A stretch of 42,329 bases of DNA from Gammaproteobacteria bacterium. Its GTDB lineage: Bacteria; Pseudomonadota; Gammaproteobacteria; Steroidobacterales; Woeseiaceae. Where the stretch lies: contig JAACFB010000035.1 of NCBI GenBank assembly GCA_009937615.1, positions 1-42,329 on the forward strand, written 5' to 3'. Position 1 is the first letter of the stretch. Each line of letters begins with the position of its first letter. The notes beneath the pieces were generated by a model. The model ran no database searches, had not been told where the DNA came from, and worked only from the letters and a program-made list of their open reading frames with translations. A program made the position numbers and the translations under genes. This document shows, piece after piece, positions 24,736 through 33,783 of the stretch.

Positions 24736-25400
24736 TCCGGATCCGGCGGCGGATTGCCCGGCAGGAACACGCGGATGATCATCTCCGAGAGTTCGTCGAG
24801 CTGTTCCTCGAGTTCGAGATCGACATCAGTGGTCCCGCGAATTTCGAGTGCGAGCGCCAGCAAGCCGCCCGCAGACACACGGATCATGTTGTAGAGGAGG
24901 GCTGGATCGCCGGCCGGAGCGATCCCGAGGTCCTGCAGTTGGCGCAGAGGCGTGACGGCAGTCTCGTACATCGGCTTCAGATGGGTCTCGATAAGCCAGT
25001 CGAGTCGCTGACTCGGATAGCTCGACTCCTGCAGTATGAATTTGTGCAGCGCCGGTTGTCTGTGCGCATAGCGGACGTAGGTGCGAATGAAGGTCTCCGC
25101 GCGGGCTTTCGCGTCATCCTCGGAGACGTCTGCCATCGCCTTCAGCAACGAGATGTTGAATTCGCGGAATATGTTGTCAGCCGCCGCCCGCCAGAGTTTG
25201 TTTTTGCTCTTGAAGTGATACGTGATCAGTGGATGATGCACCCCCGCGCGGTCAGCGATGTCGCGGGTAGATGTGCCCTTGAACCCGCTTTCCGAGAATG
25301 CCCGAACGGCAGCATCGAGGAGCTTTCGTTGCGTTACGACGCTGCGCTGCTGCCGCTTGCGTCCTGGTTCCGCTGCGACGACCGGTTCTTCTGCACTCAA
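24732..25400 (-). CDS. TetR-family transcriptional regulator
   Basis: A 222-residue TetR regulator. The N-terminal helix-turn-helix covers about residues 22-67: TQRKLLDAAVRAFSESGFKG, then TSTRDIADRAGVHHPLITYHF. The rest is the helical ligand and dimer domain, with a variable acidic tail. The start is a TTG at 25400-25398 by reading frame; the ribosome site (GGGA/AAAGA) is weak. Its ligand is not predictable. The upstream gap to 25492 has no obvious palindrome; the heptamer CCCGATA occurs twice about 14 bp apart near 25427-25446 and could be half of an operator. It may control itself or the adjacent TonB-type gene. Confidence 0.9.
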   Translation of the reverse strand: MSAEEPVVAAEPGRKRQQRSVVTQRKLLDAAVRAFSESGFKGTSTRDIADRAGVHHPLITYHFKSKNKLWRAAADNIFREFNISLLKAMADVSEDDAKARAETFIRTYVRYAHRQPALHKFILQESSYPSQRLDWLIETHLKPMYETAVTPLRQLQDLGIAPAGDPALLYNMIRVSAGGLLALALEIRGTTDVDLELEEQLDELSEMIIRVFLPGNPPPDPD

Positions 25401-25492
25401 TAGTCTTTTCCCACGGTATGACGGTCCCGATAGACTAGCCCGATACCGCTAAGTAGTCCACTTTGGAATTTTTCCTGGTGCGCGGTTGCCGG

Positions 25493-28168
25493 CTATTCGA
25501 TCGCGAACATCATCCGGACGGCTGCCAGCTTCTCGACGGCGGCACCGTATTCGAAGACCGGTTCGAACGCCCAGTCCTCGACCGCACTCACGGCGGAGTT
25601 GACGAAGGTATCGTCCGGGCTCGACCCTTTCACCACGACGTCTTTGACCGTGCCGTCAATATCCAGCGTAAACACGACGTCGACCCAGCCCGACAACTTG
25701 CGCCGCTGCGCCGCCCTCGGATACTTGGGTGCAACATACTTTGTGCGTGTCAGCGAGCTGATCGGTACCGGGGCGGCGGCCTGTTCGGCGGCGATGCGTT
25801 CTGCCTCGGCCTGCTCGGCGGCGATGCGTTCTGCCTCGGCCTGTTCGGCGGCGATGCGTTCTGCCTCGGCCTGCTCGGTGGCGATGCGCTCTGCCTCGGC
25901 CTGTTCGGCGGCGATGCGCTCCTGATCCTGGCGATCCCGAGCCGCAGCTAATGCGGCATCCGTTTCGGCCAGCTCAATGCTCGAAGGGTCAAGCCTGCGA
26001 GTCTCAGCGAGCAGCAATTCGGCGGCCGGCAAGTCGCCCGCGTCGATTTGCACGCGCGCCTGCAGCACAAGCTTGCTTGCGAGCACAGCAAGCCCCTGTC
26101 TCGCGACGGAATTGTCCGGGTCGCTGCTCAATGCCATCTCGTAGTAGTAGCGGGCATTGTCACCGGACGGCGAGATCAGCTGGCCTTCCTCGAGCCGCAG
26201 GTTTGCCAGCGTCAGAACGTCCTCGGTCCGCTGGTCACCGAGTGCGCGGTTCAGTTCCTCCGCAACGATGTCGACTTCCGCTCCGGCTTCGAGGCCCAGT
26301 GACCTCGCGCTCTCGATCGCGGACTCCGCATCTTCGAAGCGAGACTCCCTGATGGCGGCCCGGGCATCGTCGAGGAAGCCAAGAAGCTGAATTTGCGCGA
26401 GCTGCGCCGTCAGGAAGGGCAGCCGCACATTATCCGGCTGGGCCTCGCTGACTCGTTGCAGCGCTGTTGCGGCACTTTCCGGATTGCGCTCCAGCAGCGC
26501 GGTTTCGGCAATACCGAGTGCCTGCTCGATGACCGCGGCCAGTTCCTCGGCAATTCGAGCGTCGGTTGGCGCTGCCGCGGCTGCCGCGAGGTAAAGCTCG
26601 ATAGCGTTGTTACCCTGCGGTTCGACGATCCGGCCGCCGGCCGCTGCCAAACGGGCATCCTCGAGCATGGGATCGATGCCGGCTGTGGAATTCACCGTAG
26701 CCGGCGTTGGCGCTTCTGCTACGGGTACTGCCGCGGGCGTTGCCGCCGTCTCTGCAGCGATTTCCTCGACAGCAGCAGGTTCGTCAGTGACAGCCGGATC
26801 GCCCGAGCCGCCGCGCAGTGTCCACCAGCCGCCAACAACCAGGGCAAGCAATACAGCAGCACCTGTCAATTTGACGATCGGTGATCGCGAACCGCTCGAC
26901 GCTGCCAAACCCGATACGGATACGGGTCGTTTCTCGTGATTGCCGCTGCCGGCGTCGCCTGCGGGTCTTGGCTTCACCGAATTGACGATACCCGCCACTG
27001 TCTCGGTGAAACGCCTGTCGTTGCTGGCGCTGGATTCCGCTGGGCCATTATCGATAGCTGACCGGGCACCAACCGGCGCGTCGGGGTCGGCTGGAGCCGA
27101 TTCGGCCTTGCCGTTGGCGGGAACGCCGGCGGGCTGCGCGTCAGCGTTCGGAGCGGCTGGCTTCGGCCGGCCCTTGCTGCGGGTCCCGGGCTCGGCTTTG
27201 TCGGCCGCGGCTGGCGTGACCGCAAGCTTGAAGGCGGCATCCGGTGCTTCGAGGTGATGCTTTACGGACGCTTCGATCGCGAGCCTTGCACGTCCCGGCG
27301 ACACCGGTTTCAGCAGGAAGCGATACACTTTGCCGCGATTGATGAGGCCCATCAGCATTTCGCCGTCGTTGCGCCGACCGGCAATAATGCAGACAAGGCG
27401 AGGCGCCGCAGAACGAAGCTGCAACGTTGTTTTTTCCACGTCGGGGCCGGCCATCGCTGCATCAACGATAGCGACACCGACTGGTTGCTCGCGGAGGGCA
27501 TCGCCGGCCTGCTCAGTTGTTGTCGCATGCAGCACGTTGTGCATGCCACGCGCTGATTCAATTACCGTCTTCAGAAAATTCTCGTCGCGGGTTAATACCA
27601 GTACGTCGATCTTGCGGTCACCGGTGTTTGGCGAGACCGAGACCTGCCCGGGTTTCAGGGCGGGCATGCGTCCCGTGCCGTCGCTGACGATCGCAGAACC
27701 ATCCTCGGACGTCTCCATGACGATGTGTTCGGCCGCAGGCTCATCGACGCTCGCCGACATATCATTGGCGGACTCGGCAAGCGCGAGAAGGCGCGTCTGA
27801 CTCGTCGCGCTGTCAACGAGGCTGCAGAGCGCCTCGGGCGTCACGCTGCCGCGCACCACCTGGAATACCTCGTCTTCGCCGACAAGCGCCTCGACGGCAT
27901 TACCGGCTTGTCCGGCGAGCAGGATGCCAATGGTTTCGGGTGAGCGTCTCCTGGCTTCGCGCAGCGATTCAAGTCCGCTCATTCCCGGCAGGTCCTGAGT
28001 CGAGACAATCACGTCAATCGACGTCTCGCCCAGCGTGTTCAGAGCCTCGCTGCCACTGGTCGCGCAATGCACTGTATACCGATCGCCGAACCCTCTACTC
28101 AATCTGTCGAGGACGGTCTGTTCGCTATGCAGCAGTAACACCTGCGTTCTGAATTGTTCCAGCGGCAC
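25493..28168 (-). CDS. receiver-receiver-TM-helical repeat-TonB C-terminal fusion
   Basis: An 891-residue multi-domain protein. Order: receiver-like domain 1 (about 6-118), receiver-like domain 2 (about 186-305), a long Ala/Pro/Gly linker (about 306-428), one membrane helix (431-450), a second linker, a TPR-like helical region (about 500-740), a five-fold ERIAAEQAEA decapeptide repeat (749-797) and a TonB-type C-terminal domain (800-891, YVAPKYPRAAQRRKLSGWVD then WAFEPV). This implies cytoplasmic receivers and a periplasmic TonB end. Domain 1 lacks phosphorylation residues: Thr replaces the Asp before the QDLPG turn, and HSEQ stands at the acidic pocket. Domain 2 keeps Asp236 (IVDAAMAG) and Lys287 (FLLKP). 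ExbB, ExbD and a kinase are absent here. Function is unknown. Confidence 0.8.
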   Translation of the reverse strand: MPLEQFRTQVLLLHSEQTVLDRLSRGFGDRYTVHCATSGSEALNTLGETSIDVIVSTQDLPGMSGLESLREARRRSPETIGILLAGQAGNAVEALVGEDEVFQVVRGSVTPEALCSLVDSATSQTRLLALAESANDMSASVDEPAAEHIVMETSEDGSAIVSDGTGRMPALKPGQVSVSPNTGDRKIDVLVLTRDENFLKTVIESARGMHNVLHATTTEQAGDALREQPVGVAIVDAAMAGPDVEKTTLQLRSAAPRLVCIIAGRRNDGEMLMGLINRGKVYRFLLKPVSPGRARLAIEASVKHHLEAPDAAFKLAVTPAAADKAEPGTRSKGRPKPAAPNADAQPAGVPANGKAESAPADPDAPVGARSAIDNGPAESSASNDRRFTETVAGIVNSVKPRPAGDAGSGNHEKRPVSVSGLAASSGSRSPIVKLTGAAVLLALVVGGWWTLRGGSGDPAVTDEPAAVEEIAAETAATPAAVPVAEAPTPATVNSTAGIDPMLEDARLAAAGGRIVEPQGNNAIELYLAAAAAAPTDARIAEELAAVIEQALGIAETALLERNPESAATALQRVSEAQPDNVRLPFLTAQLAQIQLLGFLDDARAAIRESRFEDAESAIESARSLGLEAGAEVDIVAEELNRALGDQRTEDVLTLANLRLEEGQLISPSGDNARYYYEMALSSDPDNSVARQGLAVLASKLVLQARVQIDAGDLPAAELLLAETRRLDPSSIELAETDAALAAARDRQDQERIAAEQAEAERIATEQAEAERIAAEQAEAERIAAEQAEAERIAAEQAAAPVPISSLTRTKYVAPKYPRAAQRRKLSGWVDVVFTLDIDGTVKDVVVKGSSPDDTFVNSAVSAVEDWAFEPVFEYGAAVEKLAAVRMMFAIE
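25775..25924. repeat. 30-bp tandem repeat, five units, in the tonB-fusion gene
   Basis: Five contiguous 30-bp units encode the charged, alanine-rich decapeptide ERIAAEQAEA (residues 749-797) between the helical repeat region and the TonB domain. Units differ by only a few bases (CTG/CTT and GCG/GTG-type changes); one carries Thr for Ala. The charge pattern suits a rigid helix that spans the periplasm. The number of units could vary by slippage. Confidence 0.85.
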
Positions 28169-28399
28169 TCTCTAACTCCTGCGGTGGTTTATGTTGAATC
28201 GCGCATACAGTTGTCGCGCTACAGAAGTATATCCGTGGGGATTCGCCGACACGCTACCCAAAGGCCTTCGATGGCCGAATCTGTGACGCGGCGCACATTT
28301 TGAGTGCAGGCCGCATCACAACTGGGCTGCAGCGCCTATCTCGGGACGGGAAAAATACGAGTGAGGCCAGCTGTCGGGGGTACCGCTGGACCCCCGCCG
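28169..28399. other. intergenic region between thrS 3' end and the tonB-fusion start
   Basis: 231 bp without a gene. On the reverse strand a GGGGT stem pairs with ACCCC (28377-28381 and 28390-28394) just beyond the thrS stop, and a run of five T follows about 25 nt later, so a weak thrS terminator is possible. The remainder should hold the promoter of the tonB-fusion gene; I see no convincing boxes. Confidence 0.4.
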
Positions 28400-30322
28400 C
28401 TAGCTGAGGCGGCCGCGGTTACGAACCTCGTCATCGAGTTCTGCAAGCGCTTCCTCGAGCGAAAGCACGCGCTGGTTCTTCGAGCCCAGGCGCCGCATCG
28501 CGACGGTTTGCTCTTCAACCTCGCGCTGGCCGACGGCCAATAGAACAGGCACTTTCTGTACGCTGTGTTCGCGTACTTTGTAAGAGATCTTCTCGTTACG
28601 ACAATCGGTCTCGGCGCGCAGTCCTGCATCGCGGAGCCTGCGAGCGACTGTCTCGGCGTAGTCGTCGGCATCGGAGGTGATCGTCAGTACCTTGACCTGG
28701 ATCGGCGCCAGCCACAGCGGAAGATTGCCCGCATGGTGCTCGATCAGGATGCCGATAAAGCGCTCGAGCGAGCCGAATATAGCCCGATGCAGCATCACCG
28801 GCAGGTGCTTGTCACCGTCCTCGCCGATGTAGGTGGCGCCAAGCCTGCCAGGCATATTCAGATCGACCTGCAGCGTGCCGCACTGCCAGTCACGGCCGAT
28901 GGCATCGCGCAGCACGAATTCCAGCTTCGGCCCGTAAAAAGCGCCTTCGCCGGGATTGTGCGTATAGTCCAGTCCGGCGACTTCCAGTGCTTTCAAAAGA
29001 GCGGCTTCCGCCTGGTCCCACACCGAGTCCTCGCCGACCCGAACTTCGGGCCGATCCGCGAACTTGATGCGCACGTTGTCAAATCCGAAGTCGCGATAAA
29101 TGCCGAGGATCAGGTCGCAAACCGCGATCGACTCATCGGTGATTTGCTCGGGCGTGCAAAAAATATGTGCGTCGTCCTGCGTGAACGCCCGCACACGCAT
29201 CATGCCGTGAAGCGCGCCTGAGGGTTCATAGCGATGGCACTTGCCGAATTCGGCCAGCCGGTAGGGCAGGTCGCGGTAGCTCGTGATGCCCTGCTTGAAT
29301 ACCTGGACATGACCCGGGCAGTTCATTGGCTTGATCGCATAGTGCCGGCCGTCGACCGTCTCGGTCGTGTACATGTTTTCGCCGAAGGACTCCCAGTGCC
29401 CGGACGCCTGCCATAAAGAGCGATCCATCAGTTCGGGCGTGTTGATCTCGCGGTAACCGGCGGCGTTTTGCTGCTGGCGCATGAAATTGATCAGGCTTTG
29501 GAACAGGGTCCAGCCTTTCGGATGCCAGAATACGGCACCTGGTGCCTCCTCCTGGAAATGGAACAGATCCATCGTCCGTGCCAGCCGCCGATGGTCCCGT
29601 TTTTCGGCCTCCTCGAGCATCAGCAGGTACTGGCGCAGCTGTTTCTCGTGAGGCCAGGCGGTGCCATAAACGCGCTGCAGCATTTCGTTGCGCGAATCGC
29701 CGCGCCAATAGGCTCCGGACACGTGTGTCAGCTTGAAGGCATTGCCCAGTTTGCCCGTGGACGGCAGGTGCGGTCCGCGGCAAAGGTCGATGAACTCACC
29801 CTGTCGATACAGCGTCAACGCTTCATCCGACGGGATGCTTTCGATGATCTCGGCCTTGTATTCCTCTCCGATATTGCGAAAGAAGTCGACGGCACTGTCG
29901 CGCTCCCAGACTTCTCGCTCGATGGCTTCGTCCCGAGCCACGATCTCGTGCATGCGAGCCTCGATGACCTCGAGGTCGTCCTCGGTAAACGGCGCTTCAC
30001 GCGCAAAGTCGTAATAAAAGCCATTTTCGATGGCAGGGCCTATCGTGACCTGTGTGTCGGGCCACAGCTCTTTGACCGCTTCGGCCAGCACGTGAGCGGC
30101 GTCATGGCGCAATAATTCGAGGCCATCGTCGGACTCGCGTGTCACGATTTCTACCGCTGCATCCTCCTCGATATCCCGGGTAAGATCGACAAGCTCGCCG
30201 TCGACGCGGACGGCCACGGCATCACGCGCCAGGCCCTTGCCGATGCTGGCGGCGATCTCGGCGCCGGTCGTGGCAGTTTCGAACTGCCGGACGGACCCGT
30301 CGGGAAGTGTAATATTCGGCAT
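28400..30322 (-). CDS. thrS: threonyl-tRNA synthetase
   Basis: A 640-residue class II tRNA synthetase that charges tRNA-Thr. Order: TGS domain (about 1-62), editing domain with HDAAH (His73 and His77), then the catalytic core with [13 protein letters not shown] (zinc Cys), [13 protein letters not shown] and the [18 protein letters not shown] motif 3, then the anticodon-binding domain. The length matches the E. coli enzyme. The infC-rpmI-rplT genes, which often follow thrS in Gammaproteobacteria, are not downstream here; instead there is the unusual TonB fusion gene. It is divergent from the Zur-type regulator. Confidence 0.98.
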   Translation of the reverse strand: MPNITLPDGSVRQFETATTGAEIAASIGKGLARDAVAVRVDGELVDLTRDIEEDAAVEIVTRESDDGLELLRHDAAHVLAEAVKELWPDTQVTIGPAIENGFYYDFAREAPFTEDDLEVIEARMHEIVARDEAIEREVWERDSAVDFFRNIGEEYKAEIIESIPSDEALTLYRQGEFIDLCRGPHLPSTGKLGNAFKLTHVSGAYWRGDSRNEMLQRVYGTAWPHEKQLRQYLLMLEEAEKRDHRRLARTMDLFHFQEEAPGAVFWHPKGWTLFQSLINFMRQQQNAAGYREINTPELMDRSLWQASGHWESFGENMYTTETVDGRHYAIKPMNCPGHVQVFKQGITSYRDLPYRLAEFGKCHRYEPSGALHGMMRVRAFTQDDAHIFCTPEQITDESIAVCDLILGIYRDFGFDNVRIKFADRPEVRVGEDSVWDQAEAALLKALEVAGLDYTHNPGEGAFYGPKLEFVLRDAIGRDWQCGTLQVDLNMPGRLGATYIGEDGDKHLPVMLHRAIFGSLERFIGILIEHHAGNLPLWLAPIQVKVLTITSDADDYAETVARRLRDAGLRAETDCRNEKISYKVREHSVQKVPVLLAVGQREVEEQTVAMRRLGSKNQRVLSLEEALAELDDEVRNRGRLS

Positions 30323-30424
30323 GGTATGGTCTTGCTGGTTTTTCCAAATCCGGACCTGCAGGCACGGCGCGCTATTGTACAGAAATTAGGCGCTGTAAAC
30401 TCAGGCAAAACAGCACCGATCACT

Positions 30425-30922
30425 ATGAGCACAGCACGACACCAATTACCACCGCAGGGTCATGATCATGCCGGCTGCATCGAGACGGCGATGTCAAAGG
30501 CAGAGCTGTTATGCCGTGATCGCGGCCTGCGCCTGACCGCGTTGCGGCGCCGGGTCCTGGAGCTTGTCTGGGCGAGCCACAAGCCGATAGGCGCCTATGA
30601 CATCCTCGGGCGCCTCGGCGGCAACGCCAGGACGGCAGCGCCGCCGACCGTATACCGGGCGCTCGAGTTTCTTATCGAGGCGGGACTCGTGCACCGGCTC
30701 GACTCGCTGAACGCGTTCGTCGGTTGCCCCGACCCGGGCCGCATGCATACGGGCCAGTTCCTGATTTGCAGGGAGTGCCGGACCGTGATTGAGCTCGGCG
30801 ACGGCGATATCGAGGAACTGGTCGCCGCCAAGGCGATGGCGCTGGGATTTACGGCCGTCAGGCAGATCCTCGAAATCGAGGGGCTTTGCGATAGTTGCGG
30901 GATCGCCGCCGCAAGTGCGTAA
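30425..30922 (+). CDS. zur: Fur-family regulator, Zur type
   Basis: A 165-residue Fur-family repressor. The winged-helix region is about 25-90 with PPTVYRALEFLIEAGLVHRL (recognition helix). The structural zinc site is made of two CxxC pairs, Cys115/Cys118 (CRECR) and Cys155/Cys158 (CDSCG). The HTGQFLICRECRTV context is like that of Zur rather than Fur, which would make it a zinc-responsive repressor. The ATG at 30425 is 102 bp from the divergent thrS start; the frame is open 33 codons upstream, without similarity. No zinc transporter genes or recognisable Zur box are adjacent, so the metal is inferred from family features. Confidence 0.85.
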   Translation: MSTARHQLPPQGHDHAGCIETAMSKAELLCRDRGLRLTALRRRVLELVWASHKPIGAYDILGRLGGNARTAAPPTVYRALEFLIEAGLVHRLDSLNAFVGCPDPGRMHTGQFLICRECRTVIELGDGDIEELVAAKAMALGFTAVRQILEIEGLCDSCGIAAASA

Positions 30923-30960
30923 AATAGCGGCTTGCTCGCCTACCCGAAGAAAAACCGACT

Positions 30961-32640
30961 ATGAACGACATGCCACCGCGGGATTTCATCCGCCAGATCA
31001 TTCACGACGATCTCCAGTCGGGTAAACATGCGACGATCGTGACGCGGTTCCCGCCGGAACCGAACGGCTATCTGCACGTCGGTCATGTCATGTCCATATG
31101 CCTCAACTTCGGCGTTACCGAGGAGACCAGCGGCAAAACGTTCTTGCGCTTTGATGATACGAATCCGGGCAAGGAGCGAGAAGAATTCGTGCGCGCGATC
31201 GAGCGGGATGTGCACTGGCTCGGATTCGACTGGGAGGATCGTCTGACCCACGCGTCGGACTACTTCGAACAGCTGTACGCATCAGCCGAGCGGCTGATCG
31301 AGCTCGGTGTCGCGTATGTCGACAGCCTGACTGCCGACGAAATTCGTGAACATCGAGGGACGTTGACCGAACCCGGCAGGAACAGCCCCTACCGCGATCG
31401 TAGCGTTGCCGAGAATCTCGACTTGTTTCGACGCATGCGCAAAGGGGATTTTGCCGACGGCGAACATGTGTTGCGCGCGAAAATTGACATGGCCTCGCCC
31501 AACATGAATTTGCGCGACCCCGCCCTTTATCGAATTCGGCACATCAACCACCAGCGAACGGGCAGTGATTGGTGCATCTACCCGATGTATGACTTTGCGC
31601 ACACGATGTCGGATGCGTTTGAGGGAATTACGCACTCGCTATGTACGCTCGAATTCGAAGATCATCGGCCCCTGTATGACTGGTTTCTCGACCAGCTTGA
31701 GCCTGCGCACAGGCCGCGGCAAATCGAGTTTTCGCGACTCAACCTGGCGTACACGATAACGAGCAAGCGCAAGCTCAATGCATTAATCGAAGCGGATGTC
31801 GTTACGGGTTGGGATGATCCCCGTATGCCGACGATTGCGGGGATGCGGCGCCGGGGTTACCCGGCCGCGGCAATGCGCGATTTCGTGAAACGCTGCGGCG
31901 TCACGAAAAAGGACAAGCTGATCGAGATGGGCGTTCTTGAAAACAGCATTCGCGAGGAACTTGGCGAGCAGGCGCAGCGCCGAATGGCCGTGCTGAGACC
32001 GCTCAAAGTGGTGCTGACTAACTACCCGGAAAACCAGGTCGAGATGATGAGCGCCCTCAATCACCCGAATCGCCCAGAACTGGGGACCCGCGAGCTGCCT
32101 TTTTCACGTGAACTATGGATCGAACAGGACGACTTCATGGAAGAAGCGCCGCGTAAGTTCTTCCGGCTGAAGCCGGGCGGTGAGGTGCGGCTGCGCTTTG
32201 GCTACATCATCCGCTGCGACGAGGTCGTCAAAGACGGCGACGGCCAGATCATCGAACTTCGCTGCAGCTACGATCCCGATACGCGCAGCGGCAGCGGAAC
32301 CAGCGATCGCAAGGTCAAAGGCACGATTCACTGGGTGTCGGCGGCGCAGGCCGTCCCGGCCGAGGTGCGCCTTTATGACCGGCTGTTCACGGTGCCGGAT
32401 CCGAGCGCCGTTGAAGATTTCATGACCGCGCTGAACCCGGACTCGCTGCAGGTCGTCGAAGCAAAGCTCGAGCCCGCGCTGGCCGAACAGCCGGCCGGTG
32501 AGGCCGTGCAGTTCGAGCGACTTGGATACTTCAGCGTCGACAGCGAAGACCACAGCATCGAGGCCCTGGTATTCAATCGAATCGTGACGTTGCGGGATTC
32601 GTGGGCGAAAATCGAGCGCCAGGCAATGCCGGCTTCCTGA
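30961..32640 (+). CDS. glnS: glutaminyl-tRNA synthetase
   Basis: A 559-residue class I tRNA synthetase that charges tRNA-Gln. The HIGH-type signature is HVGH at 39-42 in [16 protein letters not shown], and the KMSKS counterpart is TSKRKL (about 265). Conserved [15 protein letters not shown] and [15 protein letters not shown] segments match the bacterial GlnRS. A complete anticodon-binding beta-barrel region follows (about 340-559). Presence of GlnRS, instead of the GatCAB route alone, is typical of Gammaproteobacteria. It starts 38 bp after the Zur-type gene and may share its transcript. It is followed by the gap with inverted repeats. Confidence 0.98.
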   Translation: MNDMPPRDFIRQIIHDDLQSGKHATIVTRFPPEPNGYLHVGHVMSICLNFGVTEETSGKTFLRFDDTNPGKEREEFVRAIERDVHWLGFDWEDRLTHASDYFEQLYASAERLIELGVAYVDSLTADEIREHRGTLTEPGRNSPYRDRSVAENLDLFRRMRKGDFADGEHVLRAKIDMASPNMNLRDPALYRIRHINHQRTGSDWCIYPMYDFAHTMSDAFEGITHSLCTLEFEDHRPLYDWFLDQLEPAHRPRQIEFSRLNLAYTITSKRKLNALIEADVVTGWDDPRMPTIAGMRRRGYPAAAMRDFVKRCGVTKKDKLIEMGVLENSIREELGEQAQRRMAVLRPLKVVLTNYPENQVEMMSALNHPNRPELGTRELPFSRELWIEQDDFMEEAPRKFFRLKPGGEVRLRFGYIIRCDEVVKDGDGQIIELRCSYDPDTRSGSGTSDRKVKGTIHWVSAAQAVPAEVRLYDRLFTVPDPSAVEDFMTALNPDSLQVVEAKLEPALAEQPAGEAVQFERLGYFSVDSEDHSIEALVFNRIVTLRDSWAKIERQAMPAS

Positions 32641-32674
32641 CAGACCGTGCTTGGCCGCTGATCGCCGCTATAAA

Positions 32675-32689
32675 CGCGTTCGAAACGCG
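32675..32689 (+). terminator. short hairpin after glnS
   Basis: CGCGTT (32675-32680) and AACGCG (32684-32689) pair around a 3-nt loop, 35 bp after the glnS stop. No T-tract follows; it directly abuts the larger inverted repeat at 32690. Confidence 0.35.
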
Positions 32690-32776
32690 AAGGGTTGCGG
32701 GCGCAATATTCTTCGAACGAAGTAAAGCGCAGCGCAGCGAGCCATGAGCGAGAGGGATATTGCGCCCGCAACCCTT
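32690..32776. repeat. inverted repeat A with 20-bp arms
   Basis: Perfect 20-bp arms at 32690-32709 and 32757-32776 surround a 47-nt loop. Allowing G-U pairs in RNA the stem extends inward by about five more pairs. The loop contains the 24-nt core at 32723-32746 that recurs in repeat B. It may act as a bidirectional transcription end or an RNA-stability element, or be a member of an extragenic palindrome family. Confidence 0.8.
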
Positions 32777-32822
32777 GTCACGCCGTTTGAGGTTATCGAA
32801 GCTGGTGGGCGTGGGAGGGGCG

Positions 32823-32871
32823 GTATTTACCGGCAATAAAGCGCAGCGCAGCGAGCCATGCCGGTAAATAC
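32823..32871. repeat. inverted repeat B with 13-bp arms and the same core
   Basis: Perfect 13-bp arms at 32823-32835 and 32859-32871 (GTATTTACCGGCA and its complement) surround a 23-nt loop. The 24-nt core at 32837-32860 is identical to 32723-32746 in repeat A; its last two bases belong to the right arm. Stem sequences of A and B are unrelated. Confidence 0.8.
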
Positions 32872-32941
32872 TGGCCGGACCGCGGCCCCCCGCTTAAAAG
32901 AGCCCGTTACTGGTTGGCAGCAACGCCCATAAGGCCGGTGA

Positions 32942-33745
32942 TTAAGTTTTAACGCCGTCGGTTACGGTCACTGGAGCACCCCGTTCGATGCCGAGGCCAT
33001 CGGCCGCATTGCCCTCGGCGCGCGCAATCTCGAGAACACCGAACGAATTGATCAACGCCAGGTAGTCACCGGGCCTGGCGCGGCCATAGGTCGCGCGCAT
33101 CTCGATGGTGTGTCCCGCGGCGCGAACGACAGGTTCCTTCATTTCGAGCAGCAACGCCTGGTCGATGTTGCTGATCAGGTTACCGAAACTGTCCAGGGTG
33201 ACGATGACGCCCGTGACCTTGCCGGCCGTAGCTTCCGGATTATCGAGCCACGCCGGAGCCCACTCCGTCGTCGCCTTGCCGATCGCAACCGGGGTCGTGC
33301 GGCCGGCCGCCAGTTCCGCGGCGATCGGAGCAAATATGTCGCGGCCGTGAAACGTCATGCTGGGCTGTTCGATGCCGAGACGGCCGAGCGCCTCGATGTC
33401 GAGTTTGAAAACATGGCCATCGGCCGCCTGGTCGAGCATCAGCGCCAGCAAACCGTTGTCGGGCGCCAGGAACCAGTGGCCGTCATAGTCCACGATCAGT
33501 ATGTCGCGCTCGGTGCCTACGCCGGGGTCGACAATCGCGAGGTGCACGCTGCCGCGCGGGAAATATTTATAAGCACGGCTTACCCAGAAGCCAGCCTCGG
33601 GGGGCCACTGCGCCGGGATATCGTGTGCGAGGTCGATGACGCGCGCATCCGGGAAGCGGCTCAGGATGACGCCCTTCATGACGGCCGCGAATGGGCCCTT
33701 GTGGCCGAAGTCGGTCGTGATTGTGATGACGCCAGAGGGTTGCAT
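32942..33745 (-). CDS. SAM hydroxide adenosyltransferase (DUF62)
   Basis: A 267-residue enzyme that hydrolyses S-adenosylmethionine to adenosine and methionine, as characterised for the DUF62 family (relatives include fluorinase and chlorinase). Visible motifs are ITITTDFGHKGPFAAVMKG (catalytic Asp region), HLAIVDPGVGTERD, WFLAPDNGLLALM and FHGRDIFAPIAAELAAG (Arg/His region), in order. The C-terminal domain includes VTLDSFGNLISNI. I start it at the ATG 33745-33743; 87 further codons are open upstream but overlap the yhhQ end and show no similarity. It is downstream of the queuosine-precursor transporter; no connection is obvious. Confidence 0.92.
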   Translation of the reverse strand: MQPSGVITITTDFGHKGPFAAVMKGVILSRFPDARVIDLAHDIPAQWPPEAGFWVSRAYKYFPRGSVHLAIVDPGVGTERDILIVDYDGHWFLAPDNGLLALMLDQAADGHVFKLDIEALGRLGIEQPSMTFHGRDIFAPIAAELAAGRTTPVAIGKATTEWAPAWLDNPEATAGKVTGVIVTLDSFGNLISNIDQALLLEMKEPVVRAAGHTIEMRATYGRARPGDYLALINSFGVLEIARAEGNAADGLGIERGAPVTVTDGVKT

Positions 33746-33783
33746 GGGTTTGCTGCCGTAACTGCCGCGATTCGGGAATTCTA

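Larger units (their letters stand above)
32641..32941. other. 301-bp gap between convergent glnS and DUF62 genes
   Basis: No gene is supported. It holds a small hairpin (32675-32689), inverted repeat A (32690-32776) and inverted repeat B (32823-32871). A and B have unrelated stem sequences but share an identical 24-nt core in their loops. Open frames across it run through the repeats and look spurious. Confidence 0.7.

Noticed and set aside
25775..25924. CRISPR-like array
   Set aside because: The 30-bp units are contiguous with no spacers and are read in frame as a protein repeat.
32690..32871. Transposon ends or a small insertion element
   Set aside because: The arms of the two repeats differ from each other, no transposase is present and I see no target-site duplication; two copies are too few for a CRISPR.
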